Below the pieces are notes generated by a model. That model was not told where the DNA came from. It did no database searches and saw only the letters and a program-made list of their open reading frames with translations. This document shows, piece after piece, positions 27,510 through 36,576 of a stretch of DNA of 64,000 bases. Made by a program: the position numbers and the translations under genes. Source of the stretch: Yoonia litorea (GTDB lineage Bacteria; Pseudomonadota; Alphaproteobacteria; Rhodobacterales; Rhodobacteraceae); NCBI RefSeq assembly GCF_900114675.1, contig NZ_FOZM01000002.1, forward strand, positions 434,001 through 498,000. Reading direction: 5' to 3'. Position 1 is the stretch's first letter. The number at the start of each line of letters is the position of its first letter.

Positions 27510-28103
27510 TCAGGAGAGGAAGGTCTGGATCGCGCCGATTTCGCTGTCAACGATTTCATGCCCGCCAGGATGCCAGTGTGTCGACACCTGCGCCCCTTGA
27601 CTGATCAAGTAGTCCTCAAGCGCCTTTGTCAGTGGCGCAGGGCAAATCGGATCGCGCTCGCCTGCAGTGATCAGGACGCGGCGGTCTTTGAGCCCCGCCT
27701 GGGGCGACGGTGACCACGGGATCAGAGGGTGCATCATGACCAGATCATCAACCAGATCAGGATATGACAACGCAACCGCTGCGAGGATGTTTGCACCGTT
27801 CGAATAGCCCAAACCGATCACTCGGGTCGCGCCTGCATCCTTCCTTTCGGCACGAATGAAGTCCGCCATTGCTTCGGTGCGCATGGCAAGGTCATCCATG
27901 TCATAGACGCCTTCGCCTGTCCGCTTGAAATAGCGGAGCGCGCCATGTTCTGACACGTCACCGCGCGCCGAGGTGACATGCGCGCCCGGCACAAGGCTTT
28001 CCGCGAAGGCGTGGAACTGGCTCTCGTTTCCGCCGGTCCCGTGGAAGGTCAGGAACAGCGGTGCACCCGCTGTTCCTTTCGTGCGTTTTGCCACATAGGA
28101 CAT
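27510..28103 (-). CDS. alpha/beta hydrolase (MhqD-like carboxylesterase)
   Basis: A 197-residue cytoplasmic serine hydrolase. The oxyanion region is FHGTGGNES, the nucleophile elbow GYSNGAN, an acid lies in AGERDPICP, and the catalytic histidine is in HPGGHEI. It resembles the MhqD esterase that accompanies MhqO dioxygenases in quinone-resistance operons. The start at 28103 is preceded by GAGGGG; the stop of the upstream dioxygenase gene is one base away, so the two are co-translated. Confidence 0.85.
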   Translation of the reverse strand: MSYVAKRTKGTAGAPLFLTFHGTGGNESQFHAFAESLVPGAHVTSARGDVSEHGALRYFKRTGEGVYDMDDLAMRTEAMADFIRAERKDAGATRVIGLGYSNGANILAAVALSYPDLVDDLVMMHPLIPWSPSPQAGLKDRRVLITAGERDPICPAPLTKALEDYLISQGAQVSTHWHPGGHEIVDSEIGAIQTFLS

Positions 28104-28104
28104 C

Positions 28105-29034
28105 TTACCCCTCCAGCGGCTGAAGGTAGCTTTCCAGCTTGGCGCGCAGGTGCTCATGCTGGCTGGGCAGCTTCAGCGCCTCGCCCAGATGCGCGGTGTC
28201 CTCGTCGCGGTCAAAGCCCGGTTCGTTTGTTGCCACTTCGAACAGTACACCGCCGGGGGTGCGGAAGTAGATCGCATAGAAGTAGTCACGGTCGATGACG
28301 GGTGTCACCTGATAGCCCGTGTCGAGCAGCGCTTCACGGACTTCCAACTGACGTGCGCGGTTTTCAACTGCAAAGGCAATATGATGCACCGAGCCTGCGC
28401 CTTGGGCGGCAAAGCCAGCGCCTGGAAGCTCCTCGATATCGATCGTTTTGGCATCGTTGCCGTCTGGCATAACGAAGCGGGTGACATTGTCTTTGGTATC
28501 GAGTTTCTCGTATCCCATGAACGTCAACAACTCGGCGCTGGCACCACTATCTTTGAGACGCATGTCTGTCGAGTGAAACCCGCGGATGCCGATTTCCTTG
28601 CTCACGCCGTTGCCTGTCCAAGGTGTGCGATCATCATCGCTTTCGACCAATGCAAACTGATCGCCATCCGGTCCATCAAACAAGACACGCTTTTCGCCGA
28701 AGCGTTCATCCTGCGCGATCCCGTCGACCTCAAACGTGGCAAGTCGATCCAGCCAGGCCTGTGATGTGCCTGTTGGGATGCTGAACGCGGTACGTCCGAC
28801 CTCGCCAACGCCCTTGGCACCGCGGCCGGCGCGGGGGAAGGGAAAGTAGGTCATGACAGTGCCTGGCGAGCCGACCTCGTCACCATAGTAAAGGTGATAG
28901 ACGTCGGGTGCGTCGAAATTTACGGTTTTCTTGACCCGGCGTAGACCGAGTACGTTGGTGAAAAACACATTGTTGTTGCGGGCGTCACTGGCCAGCGATG
29001 TGACGTGATGAAGGCCTTTGATTTGGTTCAGCAT
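28105..29034 (-). CDS. ring-cleaving dioxygenase of the VOC superfamily (MhqO-like)
   Basis: A 309-residue protein of two glyoxalase/VOC modules. The first begins GLHHVTSLASDARNN and the second carries IGIRGFHSTDMRLKD; C-terminal VLFEVATNEPGF holds the last metal-ligand glutamate. The close family is the MhqO/PcpA-type hydroquinone dioxygenases. With the MhqD-like esterase next door it likely opens and clears hydroquinone-type aromatics. Good ribosome site (AGGAGAG). A TGATA/TATCA inverted repeat lies just upstream. Confidence 0.88.
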   Translation of the reverse strand: MLNQIKGLHHVTSLASDARNNNVFFTNVLGLRRVKKTVNFDAPDVYHLYYGDEVGSPGTVMTYFPFPRAGRGAKGVGEVGRTAFSIPTGTSQAWLDRLATFEVDGIAQDERFGEKRVLFDGPDGDQFALVESDDDRTPWTGNGVSKEIGIRGFHSTDMRLKDSGASAELLTFMGYEKLDTKDNVTRFVMPDGNDAKTIDIEELPGAGFAAQGAGSVHHIAFAVENRARQLEVREALLDTGYQVTPVIDRDYFYAIYFRTPGGVLFEVATNEPGFDRDEDTAHLGEALKLPSQHEHLRAKLESYLQPLEG

Positions 29035-29052
29035 ATCGCTCTCCTATTTCTT

Positions 29053-29069
29053 TGATAGGATAGATATCA
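29053..29069 (-). promoter_or_regulatory. candidate operator of the dioxygenase-esterase pair
   Basis: TGATA-GGATAGA-TATCA is a 5-bp inverted repeat with a 7-base spacer, 19-35 bases before the dioxygenase ATG. Regulators of quinone-response genes (MarR or HxlR/DUF24 type) use sites of this size; none is encoded nearby. Low certainty. Confidence 0.3.
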
Positions 29070-29093
29070 TTTTCGCGACTGCACTAAACCGCC

Positions 29094-29120
29094 ACAGACG
29101 CACCCATTTGGTGCGCCTGT
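29094..29120 (-). terminator. hairpin after the aldehyde dehydrogenase gene
   Basis: An 11-bp stem with one mismatch (ACAGACGCACC with GGTGCGCCTGT) and a 5-base loop starts 11 bases after the aldehyde dehydrogenase stop. The T run on the minus strand is weak (GGCGGTTTAG), so it may be a poor terminator or a stabilising 3' hairpin. Confidence 0.45.
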
Positions 29121-29130
29121 GCACATGGGG

Positions 29131-30570
29131 CTATTCTGCTGCCCAGTCTGATATAGCTTTGACCTCAAGGAACTCTTCGATGCCCCAGACCCCACCTTCG
29201 CGGGCGCGGCCTGACATCTTCATGCCGCCGAAAGGCGAGCCGGCACCGCGGTCCTTGCCGTTCATCTCGATCATGCCTGCCTTGAGCGCCAGCGCCATGC
29301 GGTTCCGGCGCGGACCGTCCTGTGTCTGGACATAGTTGGTCAGGCCATAAGGCGTGTCATTGGCAATTTTGATGGCATCGGCTTCGTCCTCAAACGGAAT
29401 GATCGACAGAACCGGACCAAAGATTTCTTCCTGCGCGATGCGCATATCGTTGCTGACATCAGCAAAGACGGTGGGGCGCACGTAGTAACCTTTGTTCATC
29501 CCCTCAGGCAAACCGGGGCCACCGGCGACGAGGCGTGCGCCTTCGTTGATGCCGACTTCAATCATTTCCTGGATTTTGGTCCACTGGGTCTTGTTCACGA
29601 CGGGGCCGATATGACGGCCCGGCTCTGAAGCAGGGCCGACTTTGACGTTCTTGGCAATCTCGGCGGCTTTCTCAACCGTTTCATCGTAAATCGAACGCTC
29701 CACCAGCATGCGGGTCGGCGCGTTGCAGGACTGACCCGAGTTCTGCATGCAATGCAGCACACCGCGCTTGACGGCCTTCTCATCGGCATCTGCAAAAATC
29801 ACGTTGGCACCTTTACCGCCCAACTCCAGCGTGACGCGCTTCAGGGTTTCAGCGGCAGCGGCTGAGATTGCTTTGCCCGCACGTGTTGAGCCAGTGAAGC
29901 TGATCATTGCGACATCAGGATGCGTGGACAGCTGATTGCCGACGCCGGGGCCGTCACCGTTGACAAGGTTGAAGACGCCTGCAGGTACGCCAGCGTCATG
30001 CACAAACTCAGCAAAGAGCAGTGATGACAGGGGCGCCTCTTCCGATGGTTTCAGAACCATCGTGCAGCCCGCCAATAGTGCAGGTATCACCTTGAGCGTC
30101 ACCTGATTCATCGGCCAATTCCAAGGAGTGATCAGACCGACCACGCCGATCGGCTCCATTGCGATCCGGTCGTTTGGTGCATGTGGGCCAAGCGGGCGGA
30201 TCCATTCGATTTCCTTGAATGCCTCGAGCGCGTTTTCCAGATGCCATGGCAGGCAAGGTGCTTGACTGGAGCGCGCCATATCGATGGGCGCGCCCATCTC
30301 AATGCTGATCGCCTCGGCCATCTCCTCGACCCTTGCCTCGTATTGGGCAAGGATGCCTTTGACGTAGTCGGCACGCTTTTCCGGCGGTGTGGCGGCCCAT
30401 GAGGGAAAGGCGGCGGTCGCGGCAGCAACGGCGGCGTCTGTGTCGGCCTGATCGCCGAGTGAGATGATGGCGCAGACATCCTCTGTCGAGGGATCAATCA
30501 CGTTGTGGTCATGCGCGACAACAGGGGGCACCCAAGCGCCGTTGATGTAGAAGTCCCGTTTCTCGATCAT
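29131..30570 (-). CDS. aldehyde dehydrogenase family protein
   Basis: A 479-residue NAD(P)-dependent aldehyde dehydrogenase. Proton-acceptor Glu in LELGGKGANV, catalytic Cys in NSGQSCNAPTR, and the cofactor loop FTGSTRAGKAI are intact. The substrate cannot be assigned; the family includes broad aliphatic/aromatic aldehyde oxidisers. GGGAGA precedes the start. Divergent from the peroxiredoxin gene across 124 bases. Confidence 0.93.
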   Translation of the reverse strand: MIEKRDFYINGAWVPPVVAHDHNVIDPSTEDVCAIISLGDQADTDAAVAAATAAFPSWAATPPEKRADYVKGILAQYEARVEEMAEAISIEMGAPIDMARSSQAPCLPWHLENALEAFKEIEWIRPLGPHAPNDRIAMEPIGVVGLITPWNWPMNQVTLKVIPALLAGCTMVLKPSEEAPLSSLLFAEFVHDAGVPAGVFNLVNGDGPGVGNQLSTHPDVAMISFTGSTRAGKAISAAAAETLKRVTLELGGKGANVIFADADEKAVKRGVLHCMQNSGQSCNAPTRMLVERSIYDETVEKAAEIAKNVKVGPASEPGRHIGPVVNKTQWTKIQEMIEVGINEGARLVAGGPGLPEGMNKGYYVRPTVFADVSNDMRIAQEEIFGPVLSIIPFEDEADAIKIANDTPYGLTNYVQTQDGPRRNRMALALKAGMIEMNGKDRGAGSPFGGMKMSGRAREGGVWGIEEFLEVKAISDWAAE

Positions 30571-30694
30571 GCTTCGTCTCCCTGATTAAGTCAGCCTGTT
30601 CCGGCTCGCGCCGTCATTTCAGAACGGCTGTTCATAGCGATGAGTGTCACATCGACTTATATTACGGCAAGAGCAAAACAAGAGAGGACATGAG

Positions 30695-31348
30695 ATGTCA
30701 CTGCGTATCAACGACACAATCCCCGATCTGACCGTAGAGACCGATCAGGGCACGTTTTCCCTGCACGAGTGGATCGGCGATGATTGGGCAATTCTGTTTT
30801 CCCACCCCAAGGATTTCACACCTGTCTGCACGACCGAATTCGGTGCTGTGGCCCAGCTTGCCGATGAATGGGCAAAGCGCGGGACCAAGGTGATCGGTGT
30901 CAGTGTCGACGGCGTTGAGGATCATAAGAAGTGGAAAGCGGATATTGAAACTGTCGGCGGCGCGCCTGCCGGTTTCCCGATCATCGCGGATGCGGGTCTT
31001 GAGGTGTCCAAAGCTTTCGACATGTTGCCTGCAGAGGCCTATCTGCCCGATGGCCGCACGCCTGCCGATAGTGCCACCGTGCGCTCGGTCTTCATCATCG
31101 GGCCGGACAAGCAGTTGAAGCTGTCGATGACCTATCCGATGACCGTGGGCCGCAATTTTGCCGAAGTACTGCGGGCGCTGGATGGGCTGCAGACATCGAC
31201 TGGCCGCGGGGTGGCGACACCGGCAAACTGGAATGTCGGTGATGATGTGATCATCCCGGCAACCGTCAGCGACGCGGATGCGAAGGAGAAGTTTGGCGAT
31301 TTCGAGACCGTGCTGCCATACCTGCGGAAGACCAAGCTGAAGGACTGA
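30695..31348 (+). CDS. 1-Cys peroxiredoxin (Prx6 type)
   Basis: A 217-residue thiol peroxidase. The peroxidatic cysteine is Cys45 in FTPVCTTE; the Prx6-type C-terminal extension (TSTGRGVATPANW, then FGDFETVLPYLR) is present, and no resolving cysteine is seen in the usual 2-Cys positions. It reduces H2O2 or lipid hydroperoxides with an external thiol. The start at 30695 has AGAGAGGA upstream; an ATG at 30644 in the same frame is less likely. Ends at a bidirectional terminator shared with pnp. Confidence 0.92.
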   Translation: MSLRINDTIPDLTVETDQGTFSLHEWIGDDWAILFSHPKDFTPVCTTEFGAVAQLADEWAKRGTKVIGVSVDGVEDHKKWKADIETVGGAPAGFPIIADAGLEVSKAFDMLPAEAYLPDGRTPADSATVRSVFIIGPDKQLKLSMTYPMTVGRNFAEVLRALDGLQTSTGRGVATPANWNVGDDVIIPATVSDADAKEKFGDFETVLPYLRKTKLKD

Positions 31349-31371
31349 CCTTCAGCACCGGAAAAGAAAAA

Positions 31372-31406
31372 GGGCCCGCCAGCGATGCTGACGGGCCCAG
31401 TTTTTT
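31372..31406. terminator. bidirectional terminator between peroxiredoxin and pnp
   Basis: A 12-bp stem with one mismatch (GGGCCCGCCAGC with GCTGACGGGCCC) and a 3-base loop. T runs occur on both sides: AGTTTTTTG on the plus strand and CCCTTTTTCTTTTC on the minus strand. It serves both convergent genes. Confidence 0.9.
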
Positions 31407-31424
31407 GGGAAATGCGGGGGCGTC

Positions 31425-33557
31425 TTACTCGGACGCTTCCTCTTTCTTGATTTCTTCGCCTGACTCCTGATCGACCATTTTCATGGCCAGACGGACTTTG
31501 CCGCGATCATCGAACCCCAAGAGCTTGACGTAGACTTCCTGACCTTCCTTCAGAACATCCGAAGGGTGGTTCAGGCGGCGGTTCTCAATCTGGGACACAT
31601 GGACCAGACCGTCACGCTTACCAAAGAAGTTCACGAAGGCACCAAAGTCTACGACCTTCACGACCGTCCCTTTATAAATCACGCCTTCTTCCGGCTCTGC
31701 CACGATCGAGTGGATCATGTCATAGGCCTTCTTGATCGCTTCGGCGTCGTTCGAGGCCAGCTTGATTACGCCGTCGTCGTTGATATCGACCTTGGCACCG
31801 GATGTTTCCACGATCTCACGGATGACCTTACCGCCCGAACCGATCACTTCACGGATCTTGTCGGTTGGGATCTGCATTGTTTCGATCTTGGGCGCGTGGA
31901 CGCTGAATTCGTTTGCGCCTGTCAGGGCTTTGCCCATCTCGTTCAGGATATGCAAACGGCCGGCTTTCGCCTGTTCCAGAGCTTTCTTCATGATCTCTGG
32001 CGTAATGCCTGCGATCTTGATGTCCATCTGCAGCGAGGTGATACCGTTTTCGGTACCGGCCACTTTGAAGTCCATGTCGCCCAGGTGATCTTCGTCACCC
32101 AGAATGTCGGACAGAACAGCGTAAGAGCCGTCTTCTTCCATCACCAGACCCATGGCCACACCTGCAACCGGTGCTTTCAGAGGCACACCGGCGTCCATCA
32201 TCGACAGCGAGCCGCCGCAGACAGAAGCCATCGAGCTTGAGCCGTTGGATTCGGTGATCTCGGAGACCACGCGGATGGTGTAGGGGAAGTCGGTTGGCGC
32301 AGGCAGAACAGCCTGCAGCGCACGCCATGCCAGCTTGCCGTGACCGATTTCACGACGACCGGGCGAACCCACGCGGCCAACTTCACCAACCGAATATGGC
32401 GGGAAGTTGTAGTGCAGCATGAAGTTGGCCTTATACATGCCGGTCAGCGCGTCGATCATCTGCTCGTCGTCGCCGGTGCCCAATGTGGTCACAACCAGAC
32501 CTTGGGTCTCGCCGCGTGTGAACAGGGCCGAACCGTGGGTCCGTGGCAGGATGCCGGTCTCGGATACGATCGGACGGATCTCATCCAGTGCACGGCCGTC
32601 GATACGGCGGCCGTTTTTGACCACATCGCCACGCAGAACAGAGGATTCCAGCTTTTTCAGCGCGGGGCCGAGGTTCGCATCTTCCTGCTGTTCTTCGGTC
32701 AGACCTTCGATGATCTCGGCCTTGACGGCAGCAACGGTGGTTGTGCGTTCCTGCTTGTCGGTGATCGCATAAGCGGCGCGCATTTTGTCTTCACCAGCGG
32801 CTTTCACGGCCTCATAGAGGTCGGAATAGTCGGGTGCTTCGAACTGGAACGGCTCTTTCGCGGCTTCTTCGGCCAGATCGATGATCAGGTCGATGACAGG
32901 CTGGATCTGCTCGTGGGCGAATGTCACCGCACCCAGCATTTCGTCCTCAGTCAGTTCGTAGGCTTCCGACTCCACCATCATCACGGCGTCTTTTGTGCCG
33001 GCGACAACAAGGTCCAGACGTTGCTCTGGGTTCATGCGCAGATTGTGCATGTCGTCGATTTCAGGGTTCAGGATGTATTCGCCATCCTCGAAACCAACGC
33101 GGCAGGCTGCAATCGGACCCATAAATGGTGCGCCAGAGATTGTCAGCGCAGCGGAGGCCGCAATCATCGCGACCATGTCAGGATCGTTGACCATGTCGTG
33201 GCTCAGCACCGTGCACATGACCAGAACTTCGTTTTTGAAGCCAGGCACGAAAAGCGGACGGATTGGACGGTCGATCAAGCGCGCAGTCAGCGTCTCTTTT
33301 TCGGTTGGACGTGCTTCGCGCTTGAAGAAGCCACCGGGTACTTTACCGGCAGCATAGTATTTCTCTTGGTAGTGCACGGTTAGCGGAAAGAAATCCTGCC
33401 CCGGCTTTTGTTGCTTGGCGAATGTCACGTTTGCCATGACAGAGGTTTCACCAAGGGTGGCAATCACGGTGCCGTCTGCCTGACGCGCAACCTTGCCTGT
33501 TTCCAGTGTCAGCTTGTCCTCGCCCCACTGAATTGATTTTTTCACTTCGTTGAACAT
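31425..33557 (-). CDS. pnp: polyribonucleotide nucleotidyltransferase (PNPase)
   Basis: A 710-residue phosphorolytic 3'-5' exoribonuclease of the degradosome. Two RNase PH-type domains are separated by an alpha domain, then a KH domain ([13 protein letters not shown] near residue 565) and an S1 domain ([17 protein letters not shown]). Full length. The usual rpsO-pnp adjacency is interrupted by a serine hydrolase gene. Its 5' leader carries two hairpins. Confidence 0.98.
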   Translation of the reverse strand: MFNEVKKSIQWGEDKLTLETGKVARQADGTVIATLGETSVMANVTFAKQQKPGQDFFPLTVHYQEKYYAAGKVPGGFFKREARPTEKETLTARLIDRPIRPLFVPGFKNEVLVMCTVLSHDMVNDPDMVAMIAASAALTISGAPFMGPIAACRVGFEDGEYILNPEIDDMHNLRMNPEQRLDLVVAGTKDAVMMVESEAYELTEDEMLGAVTFAHEQIQPVIDLIIDLAEEAAKEPFQFEAPDYSDLYEAVKAAGEDKMRAAYAITDKQERTTTVAAVKAEIIEGLTEEQQEDANLGPALKKLESSVLRGDVVKNGRRIDGRALDEIRPIVSETGILPRTHGSALFTRGETQGLVVTTLGTGDDEQMIDALTGMYKANFMLHYNFPPYSVGEVGRVGSPGRREIGHGKLAWRALQAVLPAPTDFPYTIRVVSEITESNGSSSMASVCGGSLSMMDAGVPLKAPVAGVAMGLVMEEDGSYAVLSDILGDEDHLGDMDFKVAGTENGITSLQMDIKIAGITPEIMKKALEQAKAGRLHILNEMGKALTGANEFSVHAPKIETMQIPTDKIREVIGSGGKVIREIVETSGAKVDINDDGVIKLASNDAEAIKKAYDMIHSIVAEPEEGVIYKGTVVKVVDFGAFVNFFGKRDGLVHVSQIENRRLNHPSDVLKEGQEVYVKLLGFDDRGKVRLAMKMVDQESGEEIKKEEASE

Positions 33558-33572
33558 TATGTTTTCCTAGTT

Positions 33573-33612
33573 GGCCACGGTTGGCCTTTTGCGTAGGGGG
33601 CGTATTCCCCCT
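33573..33612 (-). promoter_or_regulatory. two hairpins in the pnp leader
   Basis: GGCCA-CGGT-TGGCC (33573-33586) and AGGGGG-CGTATT-CCCCCT (33595-33612) lie within 60 bases upstream of the pnp ATG. In E. coli the pnp leader is a hairpin cut by RNase III and used for PNPase autoregulation; a similar role is plausible here but inferred. The remaining leader (33613-33745) shows no gene. Confidence 0.45.
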
Positions 33613-33745
33613 CATCCCGGTATCTTGCTTAGGCGCTGGGATGCGGGCGCCGCTTCTTTCAAGATGCGCGGGCCATAACGCAGATTATGCAATTTGAAAA
33701 GTGATAGTTCATCGCGTGCAGTCGCTGGCAATTGCGCTGCGGTGT

Positions 33746-35089
33746 CTAGGTATCGCCAAGCGCGGAAATCACGGCCTTTGCCAGCGGGAGCGACGAGTAT
33801 CCGACGCGGGACGGCGTTAAACCGAGGCGCACGATCACGAGGTCTCTCGACGGGAATATCGCCATCGACTGCCCATCGTGGCCCCGCAGCCAGACGGCGT
33901 CTTCAAACGGGGGACGATCGCCGGAGGCTTCGCGCCAAAGATGCCCGCGCGCGTATAGACCTTCCGAAGTTTCGACCGGCTCAAACATCCAATCGACGTA
34001 GCCTTCGGGCAAAATCCTTTGCCCGTCCCAGACGCCATCCTGCAGCAAGAACAGACCAAAGCGCGCCCAGTCTCTGGCTGTTGCATACATGTAGCTTGAT
34101 CCGACGAAGGTGTCCGATGCATCGGTTTCTAGCGTTGCTGATGTCATTCCCAGCGGGGCGAACAGTATCGTTTGCGGATAGAGAAGCGCAGCCTCGCCCA
34201 GTTTGTCCTGCCATACGCGAGACAGCATCGTTGAAGTACCAGACGAATAATTGAAAAAACTGTTTGGCGCGGCTTCAGTGGGGTTAGTGGCAGCAAACTC
34301 GGCCATGTCATCTGTGAGATACAACATCCGTGTGACATCCGACACGCTGCCGTAGCCCTCGTTCCATGTAAGCCCGCTTGTCATCGCAAGCATGTCAGAC
34401 ACGGTGATCTCAGCACGATTGTCTTCTTGCCAATTGTTGAAGACCTCAGTCAGGTCATCGTCCAACGACAACTCCCCAGATTGGATCAAAGTGCCGATCA
34501 GGGCTGCCGTCACCGTTTTCGTCATGGACCAGCCCAGCAACGGCGTTTGAGCGGAAAAGCCGTCTGCATAAGTCTCGCCGATAATACGGCCGTTTTGGAC
34601 GATCACGACCGCCCGATAGCCTTGGCCCAGCAGATCTTCGTCAGAAAGCACACTTTCGATTTCGGGGTTTTGTCGTGGCACAACCTCCTGACCCTCAGGC
34701 CAGATCCCCGATCCCGACGATTGCATTGCTGGTACTGTGGCGTCGCTGAGGGCCACGTGATGCCTGTTGGTGCAGCCAAGGCCCGTGCGGTGTTGCGCGA
34801 CCGCCGGCGCTGCAAATCCAAACATCTGCGCAGATACAGTGTTTTCTTCTTGGTCAACGTCGACAGTCACATAGCGCAAAATTGGGTGGCCCGGTGCCTG
34901 AACATCAATTTTGAGAACGTCGTCAGCGTCACGCCCCGAAATGAAAACGCTTGAGCACACAATCTTCGCCGAATAGTTCGTCGCGACCCTGAGGAGATCA
35001 GGTGAAAGGAACCGCAAGTAGAGCGCTGCAGCGATCACCACAATGAGGATAGTGCTTCCAAGAACCTTTGCTGTTCTTGTAACTTGCAT
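33746..35089 (-). CDS. serine hydrolase (class C beta-lactamase/esterase fold)
   Basis: A 447-residue protein with one N-terminal membrane anchor (ILIVVIAAALYLRFL). The penicillin-binding-like domain has the SxxK nucleophile SMTK and the Tyr motif FNYSSGTS, with LRGHDGQSMAIFPSRD near the C-terminus as the KTG-equivalent region. It likely acts in the periplasm as an esterase, peptidase or beta-lactamase-like enzyme. Start set at 35089, with GGAAG upstream. It lies between rpsO and pnp on the same strand, but rpsO has its own terminator. Confidence 0.85.
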   Translation of the reverse strand: MQVTRTAKVLGSTILIVVIAAALYLRFLSPDLLRVATNYSAKIVCSSVFISGRDADDVLKIDVQAPGHPILRYVTVDVDQEENTVSAQMFGFAAPAVAQHRTGLGCTNRHHVALSDATVPAMQSSGSGIWPEGQEVVPRQNPEIESVLSDEDLLGQGYRAVVIVQNGRIIGETYADGFSAQTPLLGWSMTKTVTAALIGTLIQSGELSLDDDLTEVFNNWQEDNRAEITVSDMLAMTSGLTWNEGYGSVSDVTRMLYLTDDMAEFAATNPTEAAPNSFFNYSSGTSTMLSRVWQDKLGEAALLYPQTILFAPLGMTSATLETDASDTFVGSSYMYATARDWARFGLFLLQDGVWDGQRILPEGYVDWMFEPVETSEGLYARGHLWREASGDRPPFEDAVWLRGHDGQSMAIFPSRDLVIVRLGLTPSRVGYSSLPLAKAVISALGDT

Positions 35090-35194
35090 GACCGCTTCCA
35101 CTTCGTTTGCAACGTTTACATGCAACACACTAGGGCCGCGCAAACTGCTGATGCCAGCAGGACGTGGCGTCGCCCACGCAACCGGTGCAACGAA

Positions 35195-35221
35195 AAACGC
35201 CCACCAATTTGGCGGGCGTTT
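35195..35221 (-). terminator. terminator after rpsO
   Basis: An 11-bp stem with one mismatch (AAACGCCCACC with GGCGGGCGTTT) and a 5-base loop; on the minus strand the closing arm ends in GTTTTTCG. It starts 23 bases after the rpsO stop and separates it from the serine hydrolase and pnp. Confidence 0.8.
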
Positions 35222-35243
35222 CTGAAACTAAATCGACTTGCTT

Positions 35244-35513
35244 TTAGCGGCGCAGGCCCAGTTTTTCGATGAGTGCCTTATAGCGCTCTTCATCTTTGGA
35301 CTTGGTGTAGTCCAGCAGCTTGCGGCGCTGGGCAACCATCTTGAGCAGACCACGGCGGCCGTGGTTGTCTTTCTTGTGCGTCTTGAAGTGCTCTGTCAGC
35401 GTTGCGATGCGGCTGGACAGGATCGCGACCTGAACCTCTGGCGAACCGGTGTCGCCTTCCTTGGTCGCAAATTCCTTCAGGATGCGGGCTTTTTCTTCAG
35501 CAGTAATCGACAT
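35244..35513 (-). CDS. rpsO: 30S ribosomal protein S15
   Basis: An 89-residue S15 protein of standard length. Typical features: [30 protein letters not shown], and the C-terminal [12 protein letters not shown]. It binds the central domain of 16S rRNA. AAGGAG is eight bases before the start. It has its own leader of about 130 bases and its own terminator. Confidence 0.98.
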   Translation of the reverse strand: MSITAEEKARILKEFATKEGDTGSPEVQVAILSSRIATLTEHFKTHKKDNHGRRGLLKMVAQRRKLLDYTKSKDEERYKALIEKLGLRR

Positions 35514-35649
35514 CGGGGTCTCCTTGTTTCTAAAGGTTGATGGCGCAATCCGGGATGTCGTCCAGAAAGGCCCGTGGAGGGTCCGGCAAGGGATTCCCTG
35601 CGCGGATGCGTGCGTTTAGGGGGAATCGGTCAAAAAGGAAAGGGGTTTC

Positions 35650-36492
35650 TTAGGCGGCGATAAGCCTCACCTGATCAAGGTCGAGGGTATCGAGGTTTTT
35701 GAAAATCGCGATCACCTCGCCATCGGCGAGCAGGCAAAGTCCCTCCTCTGTCTGATGGGCGAGAAGGGTGGGTGCTTCGCCATGATAGGCGACCTCAATT
35801 GTGTCCTTTGCTGGATCAAAGTCTTCGACTGTTACTTTTGCAGTGTCCATCAAAGAAAAGACGTCTGAGCCCATGCCACCGTTCAGCACGTCGCCCTTGT
35901 CCCCTTTCAGCGTGTCGTCCCCTTCGCCGCCGTTCAAATAGTCGCGTTCAGCATCACCACGATCAAAGACCGTGTCGTCGCCCATCCCGCCATGCAGCGT
36001 GTCAGCACCACCGCCACCCACAAGAGCGTCGCTACCAAAAGACCCCAGGAGCCAGTCGTCACCTTTACCGCCATCGAGGTAGTCTGCGCCGTCTCCGCCA
36101 TTGAGCGCATCATCGCCTGTTCCACCCAACAGAACGTCATCCCCAAGATGCCCATTCAGCGCGTCATCTCCTGCGCCGCCTTCCAGAATGTCATCACCGC
36201 GCCCGCCTTCGAGCGTGTCATGGCCAGCGCCAGCGATCAGATGATCGTCACCTTCCTCACCTTCCAGATGGTCGTCGCCGCCACCGGTAATCACAGTGTC
36301 ATCGGCATCGCCGGAAAAAACCACGATGTCGTCGTCATGCGATGCGAGAATCTTGTCGAGCGGGATCACAAGGATCTCAGGCGTATGAGCTGTGCCCTCT
36401 TCAAGAGGCGGCACTTCACCTGCTTCGTCCTCTGTATCAATCAGCAAGAAGGTCGCAACAGCGGCCCCCATCAAACCGAGGATTGTAAGCAT
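35650..36492 (-). CDS. membrane-anchored RTX-repeat calcium-binding protein
   Basis: A 280-residue protein. A hydrophobic N-terminal segment (MLTILGLMGAAVATFLLI) precedes an acidic linker (DTEDEAGEVPPLEEG), then about 14 RTX nonapeptides of the form GGxGxDxLx (such as GGAGDDALN, GGTGDDALN). A compact C-terminal domain (SDVFSLMDTAKVTVEDFDP) ends the chain. The repeats fold into a Ca2+-binding beta-roll. RTX proteins are normally secreted by type I systems; the N-terminal membrane segment and absence of type I genes are unusual. Repetitive, so internal length may vary between strains. Confidence 0.82.
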   Translation of the reverse strand: MLTILGLMGAAVATFLLIDTEDEAGEVPPLEEGTAHTPEILVIPLDKILASHDDDIVVFSGDADDTVITGGGDDHLEGEEGDDHLIAGAGHDTLEGGRGDDILEGGAGDDALNGHLGDDVLLGGTGDDALNGGDGADYLDGGKGDDWLLGSFGSDALVGGGGADTLHGGMGDDTVFDRGDAERDYLNGGEGDDTLKGDKGDVLNGGMGSDVFSLMDTAKVTVEDFDPAKDTIEVAYHGEAPTLLAHQTEEGLCLLADGEVIAIFKNLDTLDLDQVRLIAA

Positions 36493-36576
36493 AACACCAC
36501 CTGTGAGTTTCGAGTCGCCCCCGACCCTTGGGCGAAAATCTAGCAGGTGTGCACCCAAGCATCGCCGCAAATCTTA

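Noticed and set aside
32340-33383. 347-codon open frame on the plus strand opposite pnp
   Set aside because: It mirrors the codon structure of pnp, has His/Val/Gly-rich non-protein composition and no ribosome site; pnp is unambiguous.
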